DNA of 64,000 bases from Sipunculus nudus (lineage: Eukaryota > Annelida > Sipuncula > Golfingiida > Sipunculidae). Below are positions 34,198 through 45,386 of this stretch, piece by piece. Within the stretch, counting starts at the first letter, position 1; each line of letters begins with the position of its first letter. Where the stretch lies: assembly GCA_026874595.1 (NCBI GenBank), contig CM049309.1, forward strand, positions 52,736,079-52,800,078, written 5' to 3'. The translations under genes were made by a program, and so were the position numbers. The notes under the pieces are model-generated. The model was not told the origin of the DNA, searched no databases, and saw nothing but the letters and a program-made list of their open reading frames with translations.

Positions 34198-35090
34198 ATG
34201 TTTGTTTAGTTTCTAATGGCACTTAACATATTATTGAGTGCCAGTGAGGTTTATAGTTCAATTCGAACTGCAGAACATCAGTGTATGTAGGTTATATCTA
34301 TCCATGAGTTAAAAATACAATATAATAAGTAAATGGAAGTTTATATGAGAATGAAGGTGAAAAAGGCGTCATCAGAGTTTTTGGCAGTTCTGTCGATCGA
34401 GCAGGTTGAGGAGATAGAGACATTTAAAAAAATGATCAATAAATTACATGTAAAACTGGTGACGTCTCTGTCACATGTCATAGGTCATGGCACACCAATC
34501 AGAGTTTGTTTGATTAACATTGATTTATGTAAAATACAACTGATGAACGAGTGCCACCCTCAAAAGAAACATGTAATGAGTTCTATTATTGACTCCCACA
34601 GAGTATTAGAAGGTTTGTACTTAAATCAGCAGCAACTCATGTGTCATACAATAAAATTAAAAATGAAAAAAAAACCTATATTCTGGGGGATGGGTGTGAT
34701 TTATTTGGCTAATTCATTATTGATTGATATTGATGTTGGCTGTTATAATCATGACTAAGTTTAGAGAATGGTCGTCTAAGCTGATTTACATAAATTTAAA
34801 GCAGCCATTTGTGAGTAATCATTTCGACATTAAACAGAGCACCAAACTTCTCTCGTTAACAGGACTGTCATTCCAGAATGATGTCAGCTGCTACATAAAC
34901 AAAAAAAATAGACATAAATGTTGGCTTTGAAAAGTTTCTGCATTATTTTAAGTATAACGCCAGAGTGGAAGTACATGTATTTCTTATGTAAGTGCATTCT
35001 CATACATTGGAAAAGTGTTGAGATTATGAGCATACTAGGCTTTTTATGTTGCAGTTTACATCACACATAATTTAATTTTTAGCTTAGCTG
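34198..35090. other. Unassigned sequence with one uncertain open frame
   Basis: An ATG-started + frame at 34333-34758 (141 codons) is the longest one in non-repetitive DNA that begins with ATG. It has no recognisable domain, no clear low-complexity and no splice context I can defend. At this base composition a frame of this size in 64 kb is within chance expectation. Confidence 0.25.
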
Positions 35091-35112
35091 ATTGCAAGTT
35101 ATTTAAGCTATA
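35091..35112 (+). mobile_element. Orphan 5' end of the TTTTAGCTCAG-type family
   Basis: AGCTTAGCTGATTGCAAGTT followed by ATTTAAGCTATAG aligns with AGCTCAGCTGACTATAAGTC plus ATCTGAGCTATAG at 30117-30149. It retains the 6-bp hairpin AGCTTA/TAAGCT (35091-35096 and 35104-35109). No CCGT tract or 3' end follows, so it is a truncated or decayed copy. Confidence 0.55.
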
Positions 35113-38100
35113 GCTATATTTCTTTGCAAAATTTGATCTTTATCAAGTCAGTTTTGCACACTTTATTATTTGTAAAAAAATGTGTCAGAGTCTTTGCTGC
35201 ATGAACATAAATATATTGTTTTCTCAAACTGGAGACACAGTATCTCCAATATGAGGTAGACATTCAGACATAATATAAGACATACATCATCACAATGGAT
35301 AGACTTGTAAACTATTTGGGTATCTTTAATAGGATATTATCCACGTTACCAGGTCAGGATACCATCGCATCATAGCTTATCTTGTTCACAGAGGAAGAAA
35401 GTCAGTGTCACTGTTTGGGGTTTTCTGATGTCTCATATTATAATTGATTTTATAATGCATGTTACCAGTTGAAAGGATTTCAAGTCTTAGTTACATCACA
35501 ATTGAAGAAAAGCCTCTACTGCCTGCTTTTATATATTCTAAGCTTCATGTTGTACATTCCCTTTGGGTTTGTTGTCTTTGTAATATCAAGGATTGGAACC
35601 ATTCTTGGCATTGAGTGAAACCTGTTACTTGATGATTAATCCAGAAACCACTGAAAAACTGTTGCTGACAGGACAAGAAAGGGAAAAGAAAATTCTTGTC
35701 TCTGTTCATAGTAACTTCATACCTTTAATCAGTGTTGTGGGTGCAAACAAGGTTTTGGTTGTGAGACTTTCAAGCTAAATTCAATATTGATGGAGACCAA
35801 GGTGTTTATTAGTACCCTGTATACAACAGTAGTTTTTGGCTTGGCCACAGGTATCTTTTTCAGTCAAATAAGTGTGTTCTTGCTCAAGTATCTGAATCTG
35901 CCTCAAGAAATATCATTTATTGTTGATGCAAGAAGACACAAACTAGATTAAAAATTTGACACTTGTAAGTGCCCACACTGTAGAAACGCCACTGTTGTCT
36001 AATACACAACAGAATAAGCACAGGATTGTTTCACCCGAGAAAAGCAGCTTCTGGGAATTTTTCAACTTTTATTGTGTGGTGTTAATGCATGTAAAGGTCT
36101 TAGGACAGGTTTTCAAAAGATCATTTAATTTGTGTGAATCGCTTGCATTTCTTCACTGTGGTTCTTTGATCTATGTTATTAGCTTTCTTATCCATACTAA
36201 AAAGATATCCTGCTTAGCACATGGAAAATGTTTGCTCCTTGATAAAGGAAAGTTTGTTTAAAAAATTACCTCTTCAGAATTTTCATGGGCTGGATAATCC
36301 ACAAAACAGAAAAGTTGATTATATTTCTTTTGAAAATACTGATGAAAGAGATTTAATTATGAAAGAAAAAAGCTTTTCCCAGTAATAAAGTGATTCTTTC
36401 CTAGAACTTTGGAGATTTACTCAACTGAGTAAATTGTTTATTTGCAAATCGGCTGTATAGAGCCAGTATATTGCCAATCAGCTAACGAAGTACTAATTAT
36501 ATATCCACCCAGCTGCATGTGGCAGGGAACGTCGGTATGAATGACCAGGAAATTGGCAGTAGGTGGTGACGGAATCGGTTGATACAGGGCTGTACAAGTA
36601 CTGCATAAACTCATTGATCCAATCACCTTCATCCCAAGCAGTGCTAGGTGGTGATCAATGGATGAATTATTACCAGCAATCTAATTTGCCTGCCAGCACA
36701 CTGCCTGTTCCCAGGTAAAATTGCTTCATATTAGCTGTGTCTGTAGCAGAAAATTTATTGTATCGAGACGGCCTCTGGAAAACGTAGCAATTTTCCCCAC
36801 TGACCCCACTTGGGTTAAGCTGATCAGCTGGGCTTACATACAAAAGCCTCTCAATAAATGGCACAGGCAATTCTCCCCCAGTGTGTTCTTCATAATATTG
36901 AACATGCAACGCTAGTCATGTCTCAAAGAACTTCACAGATTGATACAAGTAATTATTCCTTTGTGCTACTTTGGATGAATATTGAACAAAGTATTGGATA
37001 TATTGATGCACGCTTTTAGTGAGGAAGTTACAGTCATAATACTGTGTTATCTGTAGGTTTTACATTATTTATGCTTTCTGCGGCAAAAAGGATCCTGGAA
37101 ATGAAGGAGTAATGTTTTTGTTGAGAGCTCCTGATTGGTCATCCATTCTTACAGACTTAAATAATTTACCTTTTGAACCTACAAAAGAAATTTCAGAATA
37201 TGAATTGTTTGCAAGATGTTAACAAAATTTGTCAGTGTGTGGAATTCATCTTATCTGATACACTGGTTCATATTTTTTAAACATATTTTGTTTCTTGTTT
37301 GTACAAGTTAAATATTCTTGACAGATTAATTCAACTCAGTACCATGTCTCACGATCCTTGGTTTATTTTTTGCAACTTGTGGTTTTCAAATTTTGTTACC
37401 ACACTTTTCATTAATTGCAGTTGGATTGCATTACTTCAGTTAATTATGCCTACTGGTGTATTAAGATACTAATTAAAAAAAACAGGTTGAGGATAGTAAA
37501 TTTTCTTGAGATCGCAGGGGGCAGGACGTTTGTCTAGACATGCTGTAGTACTTAATATTAATGAACACTTTGGGGTTTGCCAGGATATTTTTCTTGGAAC
37601 AGCCGCAGTATATTTATAAATTCATGTGTTTCTCAAGTCTGATGGTAGCTTGCTACATCACCTTGCCAACTTGGCTTTGAATTATTCATAAGGAATAGCC
37701 AGTGGACCAAGACTAACTTGGGTATACTCAGCATATATCTGTACAGACTGACACTGGGTTTGTCTGCAGGTTCAGCTTCTTGTTGGATGTGCTGAGGAAT
37801 AGGGAAGAAAGCTCTCTATATGTGCTGCATACAAATGTCCTCATAAGCTTCTTCTGTCTTCTTCTTGCTTGACCTGATGGGGCTTGGTAGGACCATCAGC
37901 TGCTGTAACTTTTTTGGTTTTATTTTCACTTTCCCTGTTTTAAAATTCAAGAGTTTCTCTCACTGCTCTGTAGAATCGTCACACCATCCTGGAAGGCAAC
38001 AGATTCAAAAGAATACTTTGGCAACTCCGCAGAATGAACTTGATCCTTGAAATGCCACATAACACTAATCAGTTTGAGGCCTACTGATCTCTGGTGTTTT

Positions 38101-39040
38101 TGCCTATCAGTGTCTGAAAGTCTCTCACACCAAAGGAAGCCCAGGGCACTGTGTTGCACTTTGCTTTTCTTTTTCTTCTCAAATGTCAAAATGTTCAGCT
38201 CAAGCCCTGGACAGTATTTTTTTTGCTAGCTGAACAAACAGGTTTTTGACAGGTAGTGTGGCAAGAGAATTCTAATGAGTTCTCAGAGAAAAGAGTGACT
38301 GTTTATCACTGAATTGGTTGTAAGGGTAAACCTACCTCATGTAAAATAAACCCAGTAGTTTATAAAACATAGATGATTTAGTTTAAAATTATATTAAGAA
38401 ATATTTATTAATATTAGATAGATTAACGTAAATATTTAAGGTATAAAAATGTATTTTAAACTTTAAATTGTAAAATATTCAAATTATGTTCAGACAATGT
38501 GCCTGTGAGTGTTCTTAAACTTTTCTACTTTAAGTTTTACATTTTAAAATATAATTCATTCTGAAAGTTCTTCATAATCTAATATGTAGATATGTAAATA
38601 GCATTCTTATGATAATTAATATTTGCATAGTTGAAGCAGAGAAAAAACATCTTTTCTTTAATACCCAACACTATCAGGAACCTTTATTGTGACATATTGG
38701 AGATAACAGCTTAAAAGGTGAATATGAACAATGTAGGGTTGTCTTAGTAACTGATTTGTCAAGATTCCAAAGCAATTTATTGTAGGTCTAGATTTTTACA
38801 ACATCAGTTTTCAGGTTTCATTCAGTTGATTGGTAATGTCCCATTTATGTCTTTATTTGAGTGGCTGAGAGCAATTTATTTTTGTTATTTACTGGTTTTG
38901 TATATTGATAATGATTAACACCAATAAAGGCATGAATAAAGACACTTGTGAAAGAACTTCTTTTATATTCATTATCATTTACAAGTCAGTGACTGAGCAC
39001 TGACCGTAAGTGGATGGTATAAAATATCTGTATTACTCAT
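35113..39040. other. Unassigned AT-rich sequence
   Basis: No gene, repeat or RNA recognised; several short open frames on both strands lack recognisable domains. The stretch 38340-38480 is extremely AT-rich. Confidence 0.4.
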
Positions 39041-39379
39041 CAGGGCTCAACATTAATGGTTAACTACTTGCCTGGGTCAAGTAAAAGTTCTAGAAATGTT
39101 GGTAGGGCAACAAAAAGTGGGCTCATACTTGCACGACTGGGCAAGTGGGTCTAACTTCAACCTTTACTCAAAGGCGTAAATCTGATTTACTCTTCAGTCA
39201 GCCATTTTCTTTCTTGGAGAAATTAAATCATATTGATAATACCTCTTTATCTTAAATTACATGTAAGTGTTTTGTGTTTATGGCTGTAGGGCAAGTAAAA
39301 ATTCATGGAGGGCAAGTAAAACCTAGATGTTACTTTCCTGATCAGGCAGGTACTTTTCTAAAATTAATGAAGAGCTCTG
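39041..39379. mobile_element. MITE-like element with terminal inverted repeats
   Basis: The left end is CAGGGCTCAACATTAAT (39041-39057). The right end read on the other strand is CAGAGCTCTTCATTAAT (39379-39363), a 13-of-17 match. Similarity continues loosely inward to TACTTGCCTG on the left and TACCTGCCTG on the right. The interior carries GGGCAAGT three times (about 39139, 39291 and 39311). The length is 339 bp with no coding frame. I recall GGCTC/GGCAAGT repeats of this kind as common in marine invertebrates, but I cannot assign a superfamily. No obvious target duplication is visible. Confidence 0.65.
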
Positions 39380-40994
39380 TTAATTAATTCAATGTTAATA
39401 CCTTCAGACAATAGAAAGAATGTTATTAACATCTAAATATTTCTATAAAAATTAATATTGTGACATTTGCTTTTGTCAGCTGACTGCATTCTAATAAATC
39501 TTATAATAATTCATATTTCTTATAAAATTAACTTCAGACTACCCTCCTAATCTAATTGATATTTATGACGAAGATCTTATCAAGCCCACATCCCCATTAC
39601 CAGTATTTATATTCCAAAGTGTGGCAGTGAAACAGTATCAAGATATTGTCTCTTCTTCTGTGTTTGCAACCAGCTTATAAAGTATTGTTCACTGGTTTAT
39701 TAGGCATCCAACAGGACACTAAGATTAATGATTTTCAGTTCTTTCAAACATTCAGGTTTTGATACTAGGAATTTCTAGTTCATTCCCTGATCACCTACCA
39801 CCCGTATTTAAGACCCTGCAATTTAAATGCAGTTTTTGTATCAGAAGGTTTCCAGGCCCATTATTATTTCACATCTCCCTGGTACATTATCACAGTCAAC
39901 AAAACCTCGGGTGTAGTTGTGCATTGTGCCAGTTACAGTACTATGCTTTTGTGGGCAGTGTTGTAAAAAAAACTAAATGAGCTGTTGGACACTTCTGGTT
40001 AACATCTACTTTCACGCCAGTAATTGGATTTCTGTCACATCATTTGTTTGTGGGGGCATCCCAGTTTCATTCTCACCTCAATATCAGCAGAAAACAAAAT
40101 TACACCAGCTATTTTGTAAGTGATGGCTGCTTTTAATTTACATGCTAGATAGTTTAGGCTATAGACTTTTTCAGCTAGGCAAGTTTACCTGTGCTAGGCT
40201 TAGTATTATAAATAGTAAAGATTCTGTCAGAGTTTGCTTTTTTCAGATATCTTGTGCTAAATTTGTTTTAATTATTTTAATGGGAAATGACATTCAAATT
40301 TTGTTACTGTTGGATTTATCTATGGGATCATAATTTTAGTCTAATCAGTGAAAGAAAGATTTATTATAATGAACACCTGCTTTTATATCTGTATGCAGTA
40401 TCAGCGTATTTCTATATTTTTCTTGGGCTGGTTTAGAAGCTCATTAAATGGATTTTCAGGAATAAGCTGTAGTATAAATTAGTTATGTTTTGGAAACCAA
40501 CAGCAGATGAACTAACCAACCTGTGTATTTTTATAATTACAATTTTATAATTTTCTTCAATTTATTAAATATCTGACTTTTGGGTTATTCATATTGCATG
40601 TAAGCTGAGTCAGTATCATAAGTCTTGCAAGGTTAAAATTTAGGTCTCTCATGAGAAATATTGTTTTGTGAAAAATACTCGTTATGTGAGAAACATTGAA
40701 TTGAAAGATATACTGTTTTGTGAGAAATATTGCCTCATGCTTTTTTCCAGTGTTTTCTTAAAATCTGAACAAAATTCTGAATACAGTGGTAAAATCTACA
40801 GAAGCTCGTCCATGGTTACTCCGCAGGATTAAATCTAACAGACATTACAATAAAATATCTGTTTGAAGGTACAATAAAACACCTATTGTGTTGCTGACAC
40901 AACTGGATTCCTCAAATCCTTCATATGATAAAGTGATCAAATGCAGCAACAGATCAAGGTATTTTTTGTTTGGCAGATCAACATTTTTTGAGTT
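39380..40994. other. Unassigned sequence with a tiny three-copy repeat
   Basis: Between about 40650 and 40735 the phrase GAGAAATATTG or GAGAAACATTG occurs three times at ~34-bp spacing, twice next to TGTTTTGTG. Nothing else recognised. Confidence 0.4.
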
Positions 40995-41478
40995 TTACCT
41001 GACAGGTGTATAAATATAGTATAGATGATATGAACTGGCAGTGCTGTTTTGTCTGTGGGTTATGCTGAGGTCTTCACAAAGGGCTGGTGGCCCTGCTGTG
41101 TGGCCCCTGTTCTTGGCTGGTGGACCAGATGTCACAGGGTCATGAAGGTCAACCTGTTCAGCAGCTGCTTCTGTCAGTACAGCACTGGCAGTCTGTTGGG
41201 AGCTGCTGAGCAGACCTGAACCTGAGCAGACCTGAACCCGCGTGGGCTGGAGCTGTAGAGTTCTACTCCAGCCTTGCAATATCATAATTTGATTACATTA
41301 ATTCATCAGCGGCATGCTGCCATGGACAGCATCAGTTTACACTCTTTGTGTTGTTGCAGTGCTGTGTCAGTCAGTCAGTGAGCTGCTGCAGTTAGTGATG
41401 CGATGCATGTTCTCCCTATATTTTGAGGTGTAATTACAGTTGTCAATGTCGTAGCCAATCAGGAGTTTAGTCTGTCCA
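40995..41478. other. Less AT-rich island, possible minus-strand coding or regulatory DNA
   Basis: A minus frame at 40995-41285 reads a polar stretch (ASAVLTEAAAEQVDLHDPV) without domain. The phrase GAGCAGACCTGAACC is duplicated at about 41210-41238. GGGTCATGAAGGTCA near 41137 contains nuclear-receptor-like half-sites. No firm call. Confidence 0.25.
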
Positions 41479-41853
41479 TTACAAATGACCAGTGACATTT
41501 GTGTATATTACAGATGACTGGACGTAGGCTGGACGTGAGCTGGGTACCTCTGTGGTAACGCGGACTGGAGCATCATTATACATCTGAGTGGAAGCTGGCA
41601 TGGTTGGTTGTGAAAGAGAGAGGATTACTGGAATACTACCGGGTTGTGTGCCCTGATCAAACCAAGCCAGCCAGACTCGCGTTGAGATTGGATTATTAGG
41701 GGTCTTGCCTGGTGAAGATTTTGTGTTATCTAAGTGTGCAGTACTGGGATAGCCCGGCAGTGCAGCTCTCTGCAAGACTGGTGTGACTGGAATACCAGCA
41801 GATCGCTCTTTAAGTGCATGAACTTCAGACACCAAATATAGTAAGTGTTTCAA
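41479..41853 (-). CDS. Candidate exon on the minus strand, unrecognised product
   Basis: A 124-codon minus frame runs to a TAA at 41479-41481. It lacks an ATG at its upstream end, so it could only be an internal or last exon. From about residue 8 it reads SEVHALKERSAGIPVTPVLQ, then serine-, threonine- and proline-rich sequence (VRVTTEVPSSRPAYVQSS) to the end, NVTGHL. Codon use is varied and balanced, without low-complexity runs, which is why it stands out from other open frames here. A possible acceptor (CTGAAG) lies close to its 5' side. No domain is recognised. The alternative is a conserved non-coding segment that happens to be open. Confidence 0.22.
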   Translation of the reverse strand: MKHLLYLVSEVHALKERSAGIPVTPVLQRAALPGYPSTAHLDNTKSSPGKTPNNPISTRVWLAWFDQGTQPGSIPVILSLSQPTMPASTQMYNDAPVRVTTEVPSSRPAYVQSSVIYTNVTGHL

Positions 41854-43164
41854 GAATTTTCATATCTGCATCATTGTCTCTTGTTATGTGGTACCAAGTT
41901 TAAAGTTAAATCTTTCTTTTACACTGATGAGTAATTGTTAAATTATCTTATCAGCTAAATAAGATGCACTAGCTTTTTAAATGAAATGGTGTATTAGTTT
42001 TATTTGAGATATTTTATTTTCAGTATTTAAATCATTCTCTTTGTAATGAAAACTCTGTGCATCAAGATTAATATTTCTTAGAATACGTTGATATTTGCTT
42101 TAAATCAGATTCATTGAGCTATTATTGTGCCTATACGAAAACATGCTGATGTCATATTTGATTACTGAATATTGTATAAATGCCTTGCATGTTATTGTGG
42201 GAAATATCATATCACACATATGGTACTTTGTTACATTATATTTTAATGAATGTTGGAATGTGAGACTAATATGAAACACACTGATTCACGTCAGCAGTCA
42301 TTACTTGGTGGATACAGCTGTTTACATTGATGAACAGTATTCAGTCTCTGTCTGTCATGTTCTTTATTGCAGGGAGTAGTTCCTGTCTCATATTGTATTT
42401 GTTTAATATAGTGACAGCAGTTTTCCTGACGTGCTGATTGTGTGCCCTGACATTCAGCTGGTAATCGAACAATGTGAATTAGTTTGTTATGAGACGAGCG
42501 AACTGCCACCAGAGTGTTATAATATAGATACTGCAACAGCTTGGCTATAAAATGATGACATATTACAGGTATTGTTCCACAGCCATATAAGAATGCTTTG
42601 TTAGCTCATATGTTATTATATTTTTATGTTCTTAAGTGTTAGCATGACTTATACAATATACATGTGAGGTCACCCTCACATTATTGGCTGACCTTCATTT
42701 GGTGGTTAGCTTGAGTTCAATAGGTCAGAGGGGCGTGTGCCTGCATGGCTGAAATTTATAAAAGTAAATGAAACATTAATTATGTAGTCTTGTCTGCTGT
42801 TACAGCGGGCATTGGAAACCTTTGGAAAGCTTTTACAGCAGCACAGCATCAGGTCATGTTTTAGTAAAATCACACATTTATTAAGAATACTGCCTTATTG
42901 AATTTATTAATTTTTCTGCTGATATGAGACATCATTTAAATGAAGTATAGTATTGGCTGATTGATATATATTAGTACAAAGATGGACAGGTTAGCTGATT
43001 AATATCCCTAGTTGTGTAATGTAAAAGGTTATGTGTATCATTATCTGTTATGTATTGTATTATTCAAATGTATGATGAGAAAGATGATATGTAAAGATGA
43101 TGAAAGCAAGTATGAAACTTATTTAAAAAACCCATCAGTCTAAGACAGATATATAAGAAAAGAC
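41854..43164. other. Unassigned AT-rich sequence
   Basis: No repeat or gene recognised. A minus frame at 42291-42536 (81 codons) is open with a polar composition but has no domain. Confidence 0.4.
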
Positions 43165-43465
43165 TAAGGCAACAAAAAAAGGTATGGTTCTCAGTCACCA
43201 CCCACGTCAATTTAACCCCCAGCATCAAAAATTTTGATTTTCATCTTTCAAGAAGATAAAATAATACAATTTTGATAAAAATTCCTTTGTTATGTATTAC
43301 TTTTACCTGTTTAGCAAAAAAATTCTGTTATTATTCTGTTATAATGTTTTTCTCTGATTATATGACATTTCTATCGAAACATACTATAAAAGGTGAAAAA
43401 AAATTCCCTCCCGCAGTGACTTCTGAAAAAAAGCGTCTGAGAACCATACCTTTTTTTTTGCCTAA
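43165..43465. mobile_element. MITE-like element with ~30-bp terminal inverted repeats
   Basis: The left end is TAAGGCAACAAAAAAAGGTA continuing TGGTTCTCAG (43165-43194). The right end read on the other strand is TTAGGCAAAAAAAAAGGTAT continuing GGTTCTCAG (43465 down to about 43437). The 15-base core GGTATGGTTCTCAG plus A-run is perfect. The total is 301 bp, AT-rich and non-coding. The ends are flanked by TAA/TTA, so a TA or TAA target duplication is possible. Confidence 0.75.
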
Positions 43466-45294
43466 CATAAGGAATATTTATGATTAAAGTGTAGTAGCAG
43501 CGTAGGTAGTGTTTCTTATCAGGGTGGAAGCCATACATCATTCCATCAGCCTAGCTCTGACTGCTGTTGGCTTCACAGACAAAGACATAATGAAAGTGAA
43601 CATGAGAGGCTGGCTGTTGAAGCAGTAGTCAACAACTGAGTCAGCACAGGCCACAGCTGGATACAGACTGTTGCAGCCTGCTGGTGGTGAAGCCATGCAG
43701 CAGAGAGAGAGAGAGAGAGAGAGATAGAGGGAAGCCTGGCAGCTGTTTTGTCATGGTTCTTATGGTGCCGGGTGACTCATAGTCAGGCTTGAGAATACTG
43801 CATTTATAGAACCAATCAGGTCACCCAATCACCATCCTTCGCTGCCAGCAGGCTAGGCACTGACAGACTTGGAGCTAGTAGGATTTATTCTCATCCATGT
43901 TAGATAGGCATGAGTATGATCTCGTTGCTGTTAATAGAGAACTAAACGACCTGGTCTCTATTCTTTATCCATACGTCATGGAAGGAGACACCGAACTGCT
44001 CATCACTGTTATCCCTGCGGAGGATGAGAACCCCTGATTAGTCTGTAACTGGCCTTATAGTCTTGCTGTAGATGGGAATCGGTATTGACCGGTCTGCAAT
44101 CAAAACTGAATGAATTTTCATAACAAGGTCACTGCAGTGTACAGGGTATCAGATATGGTCGCATTCTGGATGGAGACGGCCAGTAAATCTGTTACAGCTA
44201 CTCAGTCTACTGTTACATCCCGTCTCTGTGCCTGCGGCTCTTAAAGACTGGGCCAGTTATGTAGCCGTTCATCTGATCAATACCTGATTAGGGCCCTCAT
44301 TGCTTCCAGGATCTCTCTCCTTAACCTTTTTTCCACCATCATCGCTGATAATTAACTGAAATGTCTGCTATTTCCATGTAGCTCTTATTGCTCAGAACGT
44401 TATTGTGGGCAGACAAAAGCCCGCTGCGTGGGGCTGTTTTTTTGCAATCCTCGGTGTTCTCATTGTTGCTTTTTCATTGTCATGTGACTTCAGGCTGCAT
44501 CTCTACTTCTTCAGGATACTCTTGAATACCAGTATTCATGAAATCTCAGATTGCTGGATGAAGCATATTCTGACTGCTTTCAGAGTATGTATTTACTGTG
44601 TGAAACGCTACCCTGTGCTGTTTATATGAGCAGATGAGGGGATTTACTATAGCTCCCAACAGTTACACAGAATAAAAACTCCAGGGCTGACCCTCTTGGG
44701 GTCGCCAGTGCACATTTACACAAGATACTGGATGTTTGAAAGTACTTGGCTGAGCCAACACATCAGATCCCTGACAGCTACAGAGATTCGCTCATTGTTA
44801 CAACAGATAGATGACCGCTGGGCCATATGGTCTGTGGTCAACACCGGAGTACTTGATAGGATGTATTAACTCTGGGGATGTGTTTGCTGGCTGGAGTGGT
44901 TGCTGTGTTATTGCGGGTCCATTAGGGGTGCTGAAGGTATTGATTATGGTTTTCAGTCATTCAGTCTGTCCATCAATCACCCCTACAATACTTTACCATT
45001 CTTGTGCACCATTACACACATTAACCAAGGCTTCTAAATCTTAACAGTCCCCCCAAAGGGAAGGAGGATATGGGTTTTACCTATTTTTTTCCCTAAAATG
45101 TCTTTTTTTTTTCATGCATCTCAATGTGATAAAAGATGAAGTGAGACATTGAATGTTAAATATTTCAGAAACGCTGACAGTTATCAAATACAAAATTTAT
45201 TAAATGGAAAGCAATGAAAATATGCCATATTAATTTATCCTGTACATTATCCGTACATAATTCTGAACAGTCCCATCAGAGAGCTAACCTTTTG
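43466..45294. other. Unassigned sequence with GA microsatellite and a repeat-free island
   Basis: A (GA)n tract of 23 bases lies at 43702-43724. About 44200-44640 is repeat-free and less AT-rich, with a + frame at 44405-44629 that reads hydrophobic residues but no domain. No gene call. Confidence 0.4.
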
Positions 45295-45386
45295 TTAATT
45301 AAGATAGTTAATTAATACCAAAGACAATGTCTATACAAATGTTGATAATTAATTACCTCTGGGCAATAGGGCTAATTTTAATTAAA
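45295..45386. promoter_or_regulatory. Cluster of homeodomain-type TAATTA palindromes
   Basis: Within 92 bp there are TTAATTAA at 45295-45302 and 45308-45315, TAATTAATTA at 45346-45355, and TTTAATTAAA at 45377-45386. GACAATG (SOX-like) lies between them. TAATTA is the core of many homeodomain sites. The element is repeat-free and continues into a less AT-rich stretch to about 45560. The regulatory role is inference. Confidence 0.3.

Noticed and set aside
34333-34758. 141-codon ATG frame as a gene
   Set aside because: Length is within chance expectation for 64 kb; no domain or splice context recognised.
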